DNA of 10,014 nucleotides, taken from NCBI GenBank assembly GCA_018398765.1, contig JAHBMJ010000101.1, forward strand, positions 126,001 through 136,014, in the 5' to 3' direction. The notes beneath the pieces were generated by a model. The model was given only the letters and a program-made list of their open reading frames with translations. It had not been told where the DNA came from and made no database searches. Source of the stretch: Chromera velia. Its lineage: Eukaryota > Sar > Chromeraceae. A program made the position numbers and the translations under genes. Positions 1 to 8,354 of this stretch are shown here, in pieces; positions within the stretch are counted from its first letter, which is position 1; every line of letters begins with the position of its first letter.

Positions 1-122
1 CCTTCTTTCAGATCTCTCTGACATGCTCATAACGCGTGTTGTTCCCCTAGCTGCATTCTGCTCCTCTTCTCTTCCCTTTTGTTGGTACAGTCTGCACATC
101 TGTCATGTTAACTGCATGACTG

Positions 123-157
123 AAAGGAAGGAAGGAAGGAAGGAAGGAAGGAAGAAG
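123..157. repeat. (GGAA)n microsatellite
   Basis: About eight near-perfect GGAA/AAGG units in the flank downstream of the CCCH gene. Shorter copies of the same motif occur at 183-197. Confidence 0.95.
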
Positions 158-433
158 CGTCATCTCCCTCCTCATGTACTTGGGAAGGAAGGAAGGCATC
201 CAGACAGAAAGACAGACGATGGTGAAATGAGAAATGAAAGAGCCGCAGACTGCAAAATATCGAGACCGCCACAGTCAGTCTGCCAGGACGGGAGGCAAGC
301 AAGAAGGTAGGTAAAGAAGGCGCTTGAAAGGACAGGGGGTGTTTGTATCTCTTTGCCCAGAGGGTTTACACTGGGGCGGCAATGAAGGGCGAGAAATGGT
401 CTCATGATTGAGGATAGAACAGGAAGGCAAACA

Positions 434-469
434 CGAAGGAAGGAAGGAAGCAAGGAAGGAAGGAAGGGA
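434..469. repeat. (GGAA)n microsatellite, imperfect
   Basis: Two runs of AAGG units interrupted by one GCAA unit. Confidence 0.92.
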
Positions 470-643
470 TGCGAAGAGGCTCCAAGGGCCTGTCTCTTTA
501 AAGCGATCCAGTGGCCGAAACCAGAGGGAAATTCGAACGAAGAACTTTTTGTGGACGGTGATGAAGGGAAAGAAAGGGATTGAACGTTGGAGGATAAATC
601 TCCTCACAGAGGTGAAAGAAACGGGAGAGAAGAGACAAACAAA

Positions 644-648
644 GAGAG

Positions 649-679
<31 letters not shown>

Positions 680-691
680 AAAAAAGAGAAA

Positions 692-727
<36 letters not shown>

Positions 728-789
728 AAAAAAGAAAAAAAGAGAAAAAGAAAAAAAGAAAGAAAGAAAAAAAGAAAAAAAGAAAGAAG
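644..789. repeat. (GAAA)n microsatellite, long
   Basis: About 145 nt of GAAA units with scattered AAAAAG and GAGAAA variants. It forces long Lys/Glu/Arg translations on the plus strand and Phe/Leu/Ser ones on the minus strand, which are repeat artefacts and not genes. Confidence 0.96.
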
Positions 790-1146
790 ACACTCACTAA
801 CAGGGAGGGACCAGACACAATCCTGTGATCACAGGCGGGTCCGGCCAAAGAAGAGGGCCGGCGGGACAGGACGAGAAAGAGAGGCCCTTGGGCGGGAGGG
901 AGAAGACCAAAGCCGGTGTATTATTTGGGTGAGTGAAAGAAAGGATGAATGGAGGGCAGTCATCAAGTTCATGGATTTGTTCATCCAAAAAAGAGTCACG
1001 AACCTAAGCTCTTCTTTGTTTGAGAGACAGGACAAAAAGCTTGAAGAAGGCGTGAAAAAAGCAAAGAGAAAGGAGAGAGCGCGCGAGAAAGACAGAAAAA
1101 AGGACGAGAGACGGAGAATTGAAAAGTAGGAAAATAGAGCAAATAA

Positions 1147-1175
1147 GCGAGCAAGCAAGCACGCAAGCAAGCAAG
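1147..1175. repeat. (GCAA)n microsatellite
   Basis: About seven GCAA/AAGC units with a GCAC interruption, inside the purine-rich region. Confidence 0.9.
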
Positions 1176-2031
1176 ATGAGAAGAAAAAAAGAAAAGAAAG
1201 AAAAAACGGCAAGCACTGAATGAAAGAAATAATAGTGTTTTTTCAAAAAGAGACAGGCAGGAATGAAGGAAGAAAGCACGCAGGGTAAGGAGCAACAGGA
1301 GCAGGACGAAATGCTGAAGACAGCCTGAAAGAAAGCAATGAAAAATACAGGAAAAGGGGAAGACAGGTTAGGAGCAAGAAAACATACCTTCTCGCTCCCT
1401 GTCAGCCACAAGGAAGACCAACAAGTTACACCCAGCTAATAAGAAAAGATCCCCCCCCTTTATCTGTCGTTCGGCTGGCTGCGTTTTTTCTTTAGTTACA
1501 TGACACACGTTTTGCCTCACACGAGGCACCCATCACATTGATAAGATCATTAGACTAGAAACTTTCACGCAGCCTCAATATTCTTTGTTTTTCTCTCTGT
1601 CTCTCTCATTGTTTGTCTAACTTTCCTTTCGGTCAAGCTCTTCTGTTTCGTGCGTCTCGCTGAAGTAGACTGTTTTCTCCCGTCTTGGTGTCATTCCATC
1701 TCTGTCAAATGCGAGACTCATCTACGCAATGTAGTTTTCCTCACTCTAAACAGACAAGGAAGGAGAGATCGTAGAGAGTGAAATGAGAGAGGGAGAAAAT
1801 TGAAAAAAGGAAGAGTGCACAGTCCAAACGGACAGAAAGGAAGAAAGGTCAGGCAGACAGAGTGCATGGACGAGAAGAAGACAGAAAGAAAGAACACTTT
1901 GGACCCAAGATTTGATCATTTTGAAGAAACACGAATCCTTTTGTCTCTCATCCATCTTCCCTCTTCCTTTCTTCGTTCCCTGCCGTTTGTTTCCTAAGAG
2001 CACTGCTTCCACAGACACCGCAACACGTACA

Positions 2032-2034
<3 letters not shown>

Positions 2035-2067
<33 letters not shown>
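2035..2067. repeat. (AC)n microsatellite
   Basis: An uninterrupted AC run of 33 nt, preceded by ACGT-containing variants. Confidence 0.95.
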
Positions 2068-2069
<2 letters not shown>

Positions 2070-2972
2070 CGCACGAACGCAGGTCGGGGGAGTAACCACC
2101 GACCGACAGTCCTCCCTCATACACATTCCTCTCCGTCTCTCTAGCTCTGCATGACTCATGCAATGCAACGCAGACAGAAAGAACGAACGTGAAGAAAGAA
2201 CACAATTTGGAGTAGGTAGGCATACAACTAGAAGCAAGGAGACTTCTGCTGGTCAGGAAAAGAGGAAAGAGAGGAAGAGGGGACACTAGCAAGAGAGGCC
2301 TCACCTGAAAGAAGTCCGTGCAGAAAGCTAACACACTCACACAAGGAAGAACAAGACACAGGTGCATGCCAAGGTAAGCGAGAAGAAAAGACAAAAACGA
2401 CGGACGAATGCAGGCAAGGGAGAATGGGTAGAAGAGCTCCACTTTAAACCAACGATAGACAGGCAGAGAGAGACCGGTTCCAAGGCTAAGCATGCACAGT
2501 TCTTCTCTCTCTTCTTTCAAAACACCAACAAACACGACCAGGCAGCCAGCCGAAGATTCTCTCGGGTCTGAAAGGGAACTCACACCTCAAACGCGACTCT
2601 CTTTTATCTTTTTTCTTTCTCTTCTTGCCCTGTCTTGCAAAGAAGGCTCGCACTTCTGCGACGAAAAGGTGCCTCCCCAACATGAAAAGAGACGCACAAA
2701 ACCGGCAGGAAGGCAGACGCCAGGTACGCGAAGCATTGATGAAAGGCGGGCATGCGCAGACAGAGACATCCACTCATTACATGAACCACAAAGAACCCGG
2801 CCGGGGCCTCCATGACAGATCAGAGCATAAAGAGGCTGCATGCCCGTGGGAGACCGAGGTTGGTTTCCCTCTGTTACCCTCGATCGCCCCTTTTTCTTTT
2901 CCATTTCCATCATCGCGAGATTCTCCCCCGCATTCATGATCATCAGAAGGGCAAAACGGGTTCTTTGCTGCA

Positions 2973-3011
2973 CTACTAGAAGCAATCCCCCCCCCTCGAT
3001 TCTTCTAGTAG
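2973..3011. repeat. Inverted repeat with C-rich loop
   Basis: CTACTAGAAG (2973-2982) pairs perfectly with CTTCTAGTAG (3002-3011). The 19-nt loop contains nine consecutive C at 2987-2995, and a few more pairs are possible inside it. No terminator or known RNA family is recognised. Confidence 0.75.
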
Positions 3012-3652
3012 CACATCGACCCGCCTCTCTGAATCTCTCACGTGCACGATTCATCGGGATGAAAGGAAAAAGAAAGGAAAGGAACAGAGCAGTGCCTCTG
3101 CACCACCGTCTTGCAAGTCACAAAAGCATGCACCGATTCATTCATTGTTTGCACCTCTCGTATCTGAACAGCAACAGGCTGACTGAGAGTCATGCAGGTC
3201 TGTCTGCCTTAACACTGTCAGCAGACAATTCCTATCGCTGCAACCTGTCGCATGCACTCTGAGTCTACCTGCTGCCTCTGCCTTTTTTCAAGTGTTTTCT
3301 CCTCCTTGCCCTTTGTTTTCATTCTTGCATCTATCCTTCCTATATCTGTGTCTCTTTCTCTTTCTTTCTTTCTCTTTGTAACCTTTCCGCCTGTTTTCTC
3401 GGCTTCTATCCTTTCGACCCCTTCTCTTCAGACGTGGCATTGCAAGCACTCTTTCTCTCTCTGTATTCATTCCTCTTGCTGATTCATGCACTCCCAATTC
3501 AGGACAATTCAGGACTCCACCTCTGGGCCCTCTCCCCCTGTCTCTCTTCAGACTCTTCTCCCCCCTTTCGTTCCGAATAAATATTGCAGAGAAGAAAGAA
3601 AAAACACAACCATCCACCCTCCTCCTTCGCCTTTGCATCCATCAAGCAGTAT

Positions 3653-3726
3653 ACATCCATCCATCCATCTATCCATCCACGAATGGATTCACACACCAAT
3701 CGATCGATTCATCCATCCATCCATCA
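3653..3726. repeat. (ATCC)n microsatellite, two blocks
   Basis: ATCC units at 3653-3679 and 3709-3726, separated by a diverged spacer containing ATCGATCG. It lies just downstream of the stop codon, so it may be transcribed in the 3' UTR. Confidence 0.93.
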
Positions 3727-3796
3727 AGCCCCCCCGACTGAGAGAGAGAGAGGGGAAGATTCCCCCACTAGCTCTCTCCGTCGGTCGGACAGTCGG

Positions 3797-3834
3797 TCAC
3801 TCCTCGTACTGGTCCGGTTGGGCCTCCAGCAGTT
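3797..3834 (-). other. Coding exon 8 (terminal exon, stop codon)
   Basis: The acceptor is GACTGCAG. In the phase left by exon 7 it reads ELLEAQPDQYEE then TGA, so only 38 nt are coding. The join continues a helix-like run (LHERLASVKLE-ELLEAQPDQYEE) and ends on an acidic tail, and it makes the whole CDS divisible by three. The upstream pyrimidine tract is modest. A 14-nt alternative at 3928-3941 (acceptor TCTGAG, donor GTGACC) also keeps phase, so this exon is less certain than the others. Confidence 0.65.
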
Positions 3835-3969
3835 CTGCAGTCATTTACAAACGCCATCAATTCATCCATCCAGCTGTCAGCGCAGAGTTACTGATCACGC
3901 ATTCATGCAGTCTCTCCTTGGTCACCTGATAGCTTGAGACTCAGACACAAAGAAAGGAAGTGAAGAAGT

Positions 3970-4006
<37 letters not shown>

Positions 4007-7000
4007 AAAGAAAGAAAAGAAAGAAAGAAAGAAAGAAAGGGCCAAAAGGGACGTAGAAAATCATGAACAGGCAGGGCACAATCATCAACCCACTCCCCTC
4101 CCCGGAATCCAAACAAAAAGAACGCAAAACAAAAAGACAAACTTACCTTCAAGCTTGACGCTTGCCAGTCTCTCATGAAGCTTGTCGGCAGGTTTCATCT
4201 CGCCATTCCCCTTCTCTGCAACTTCTTCTTCTCTATCCCCATTGTACAGCTTCTCATCGGAATCCACTCGACACCCCTCCTCCCCCCCGCCTGACACAGA
4301 ACGACTGGTGGGCGCTTTGGAAGCAGGAGCACTCACAGAGGACACGGAGGCACCTGCGTGCTGCCCCTCTTCCGTAATATCTCTCGAACTCGTGTCCGTC
4401 TCTTTTTCGCTTTCCGGGGCCGTCTCGTCACCCGATCGCCCCCCCGTCTCCCTTTGAACTGATGACTTCACAGCCATAGAAGCGGAAAGAGACGGGAAAC
4501 GGTCAAGTTCAACCGGAGGAGTTGGGGGAGGTTCTTTTCGTCCTTCTTCACCGTCAGTGGAACCCGTTGGAGACGACGAGGACGCAGCTGCAGTCGCTCT
4601 CTCCTCAGCAGCCGCAGTAGCCACATCACCCATTGCTGCTTCGGTGGCGGCGGCAACTGCGGCCGCGGTCGTCGTTCTTGTCGTCTTCTCACTCATAGGG
4701 GGAGAGGATGCAGACGCGGGAGTGTTAGCTGCTGTTTGTTCGTTACTTTTACTCTCGTTCTCCTTTTTTTCTGCCTTTTCCGTCTCCTCCCCTTTCCCTT
4801 TGTTTTTGCTCTTCTCCGTCTCCCTCCACTTGAACGTTTGAACAGGAGTGTACGAAGCTTTGCCTTCCTTCCCCTTCTTCATCACCCCACTGGCTGGACA
4901 TTCTCCATCTCTTTCTGCCCCCTTTTCAGCGGATCCTTCCTCTTTTTTCACGTCCTTCTTGGCATCCGGTGGTGAAGATCGAGGGGCCAGCACGACGCCA
5001 CCCTTCCCCAACCGGCTGGTTCCCCGACTGCTCCCCTGCTGCTGCTGCACGCCCTTCTGCTGCGTCTGAGGCGGGCACCAGGGCGTGCCGTCGGGTCCAA
5101 ATTTGTACGTCTGAGGGGTGTATGGGGGATGAGGGTTGTTGGGATGGGGGAAGTCACACCCCCTGTGCGGTCCGTACTCAAAGTCAACCCCTGCTGCTGC
5201 TGGTGGTGAGTATCCATAACCCCCTGCTGCTGCTGGTGAGAAGAAATTCGGTCCCCCTCCCAAACACTCTGCGGGTCCTCCCGGCGGAGGATTTGGGGGG
5301 AAGAAGGACTGGGCTGCCATTGAGGGTGGATGCATCCCCGCTTGCATGTGGAACGGGTGGAAAGGGTCAGCAGGAGGGATACCACAGAGTTCTTCTGGGA
5401 TCATTCCCTGCATATGGGGGGGCATGTGGGGGGCAGGGACAGGGAAGGGCTGGGGGGCATCAAACCCGAAGTTTGGGTCCATGCCGAAGCCGTCAGGGAC
5501 CATACCGGGTCCACGCGGCCAGGGCCCAATCCCCGAACGGGGATCTGGCATGCCGGGGCCTCCCTCGAACTGAAAGGGACCAATCCCGCGGCCCGCTCGT
5601 GCCCCATTTTTCGTTCCAGGGAAGGGCCCGCCCGCTTTCGTTGAGTTCTGCACAGACAGACAGACAGACAGACACACAGACAGACGAGTCGGTCGATCGG
5701 TCACAAAGATGAGGGAGGAGACAGAAGAGAGGTGTGCAAAGAAGAGGTCAGAAAACTGATTCCGAGGGGGCCTGCCTTGCTCTCCCAATGCGAGAGAGAG
5801 AGAGCACTGATCCTGAAAAAGTGCACAAGACTGCAGATAAAAAAAGCAAGATGCAAAGAAGAACAGAGATCTTCTACTAAAAAACTGCGTACAGAGAGAC
5901 AATGGGTACGTGTTATCTGATCTGTATCTACCGACTGACCATCGAGCTTGAGCTCCCCGACTTCGTGAGTCTCTCTTCCCCTTTCTTCTTGTTCTTCTGC
6001 CAGTGGCCCCCCTCCTCTAAGATCTCATCACTCTCAGCCGCCATGGTTGAAGCTGTGCCGGAAAAGGGGCCGAACCTCGTGCCGCTGCCTGCTGCTGCGG
6101 CGGCCCACGGGGGGCGGTTGGCACCAATCCCCCTGCAGGAGGGTGCAGACGGGTCGGCCTGCATAGGGGGGGGCTGCATCCCATCTCCGCCTCCGAGGTG
6201 AATTGGGTTTATGGGGGGGAAAGGCATAGACCCGTTAGGGGGGTGCGGGAAGGCAGGGGGGTGCATGGGAATCATGTCAGGGTGGGGTCCCGGTTGGGCA
6301 AATGGGTGTGGGGCAAAGGAGCCGGGGTAGGCATCGAAATTAAAAGGAATGGAGGGATCGTTGAAGGATGCTGCATGGTCAAAGGGCCCATGGGGGTAGG
6401 GGAACTCGTGGGGGGCATGGGGGGGGACGTGCGGAGACGGAAAGTGATTAGAGTGGGGGTGTCCTGGAAAACCTTGGTGTTGGGGTGGAAGAAATGGTGG
6501 GAAGCGCGGTCCGGTTTGAACGTGTGTGTCAACGTGCTTCGGCCTCTGAGGTGTCTGCCCATCCGTCTGTTCCTTATTTTTGTTTCTGGTGTCATTCTCG
6601 GAGTCTTTTTCATGGCTCGGAGGGGATTCCTTCTCTTTCTTCTGCTGCTGCCTGCTGGCACCAGCGCCGGGGCCCTTCAAGGGAGGGGCCTGCACACTCC
6701 ACACGGAGGCCATGCCGGGGCCCAGAATGACCGCCCCCTTCCGTTCCTTGTTGAATGCGCGCCTCTCTGCAGCAGTCATCGGCGCCCCTGCTGCAGTCAG
6801 CCGCCCCTTTCGCATTCGGATCTCTTCTTCCCCGTGCGCTGCAGCCAGCACAAAGGGAGGGACGGAAACAACAACGAAGTGATGAATGAATGAATGAATA
6901 AATGAATGAATAGATGGATAGATCAATCCATCAGAGAGCAAGGGAAAAGAGAAAGACAAAAAGGCACGATAAACGAAACGTGAGAAAGAGAGAGACGGCG

Positions 7001-8299
7001 CGGGGTGGACAGGGACTGAGAGAGAGGGGGGAAGCGACAAGTGAGCGATCGCGGAGTTAGGGAAAGAAAGAAGGAAGCAAACAAACAAACAGAGAAAAGA
7101 ACAGACAATGGGAGCACACAACACAAAAACGGACCATGCCGGCAATCCTCCCCAAGGGTACACTTTCCAGATGCCCAGTGTCTGCACATGGAAGTCTGCA
7201 CAGAGAGGGAAAGAGAGACAGGCAGAGAAAGCATCAAGAATTCCTTCCACACACTTGTTCAGTTCAGAACCTACAACACCAGTCTCCTTTGCCCCTACTA
7301 CTACCCAATCACGTCCTTTTACCCCTCCAAAAGAAAACTTTTCTCCCTTGCTTCGCTCACAGGCTCCTTTTTTTTGTTTCTCCGCCCGTCTCCCTCCCAT
7401 TTTCCCCGTAAAGAGGCCCCCCGTCCTTCTGTCGATCTTGTCTCATCTCATTTCTTCCACTGCCCCTTTTCCCCTGCAATCCTTGAAGAACGCTCTCCAA
7501 TATCGCAAGCCACGGCCGTGCATCTCCGCCCCCTTCCCTTTGCTATACGGTTAACCAACAAACAAGCCGACACACCTTGTAGTAGTCAGAGGTCGACCGC
7601 AGTTCTGCAGGTAGGCATGTGGGGAAGCAGGATGGAGAAAAACGAATGTCGACGGCCAGAAAAAAGAACCAACAAGATGAAGACAGCCAAGAAGGAACTC
7701 TCAAGTCGACAGAAACAAATCAACGTCCCACGAGAATCTAACCACTCGCAGGAGCCCCCCCCAAAACGTAAAACAACCTCTTGAGCACTGGTGCAACTGT
7801 TTCCCGAATGAGCTTTCTTCTCTTCTCTCTGCCACACCTCGAGATCTCCGCCTTTTTTGTCTCAGCACGAACATATCACACAGACGCACACCGATAGGCA
7901 GGCAAGGCGGTCAACATACACATGCAAAGCCGCAAATCCTTACCTTCCCTTCCGTGCGCGTAAATACAGTTCTCCCCGTTCTCGCAAGTCAGAGAGTCCG
8001 CAAAGACCTTGCACAGTTTTGTCTTGAACAGGTCCGGCATCAATCGCAGCTCCGCCTGCAAAGTGGAGAGAGACACACCATTTCTTCACAAAACCGCCCA
8101 CACATCTGACGCTCTCTATGCTAAAAACGGGCTAGCGAACGCGCAAATAAAAATCTGGATCGACACAGCTGTTGCGAGCGAAAACTGGGGTTACAGGAGG
8201 ACGGCACCTTTCGGGACCTTTCTGATCTCCTCCAACCCGCGCCGGCTTGCTTTCTCACCCCACAGTCTGGCAAGTGCCACCTCAGAAGCTCTCTCTGGG

Positions 8300-8354
<55 letters not shown>

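Larger units (their letters stand above)
1..3796. other. 3' flank/intergenic region, no supportable gene
   Basis: Apart from the listed repeats, I see pyrimidine- or purine-skewed low-complexity DNA. All open frames here are short, skewed to Lys/Glu/Arg or Ser/Phe/Leu, and show no family motif. Isolated splice-like sites exist on the minus strand (GTATGT at 1383-1388, GTGAGG at 2300-2305), but I could not build a coding exon from them. The 3' UTR of the CCCH gene must start just below 3797; its end is not visible. Confidence 0.6.

Noticed and set aside
408-1129. Plus-strand open frames rich in KKERKKE, and minus-strand SFFLSFF counterparts
   Set aside because: They are translations of the (GAAA)n repeat and purine tract, with no family motif and no splice context.
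2035-2067. AC repeat and other microsatellites considered as a CRISPR array or mobile-element ends
   Set aside because: Plain simple repeats without spacers, target-site duplications or terminal repeats.
2283-2332. Possible microexon reading AFCTDFFQ with donor GTGAGG as the gene's continuation
   Set aside because: It keeps phase but leads to no stop or further exon that I can find. The exon at 3797-3834 gives a clean end much closer.
2587-3054. 155-codon minus-strand frame with many Cys residues (CGSCNEW, CWGG)
   Set aside because: The Cys spacing fits no zinc-binding motif, and I found no convincing splice sites joining it to the CCCH gene.
4969-5712. 247-codon plus-strand open frame opposite exon 7
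   Set aside because: It is antisense to a well-supported coding exon and shows no domain.
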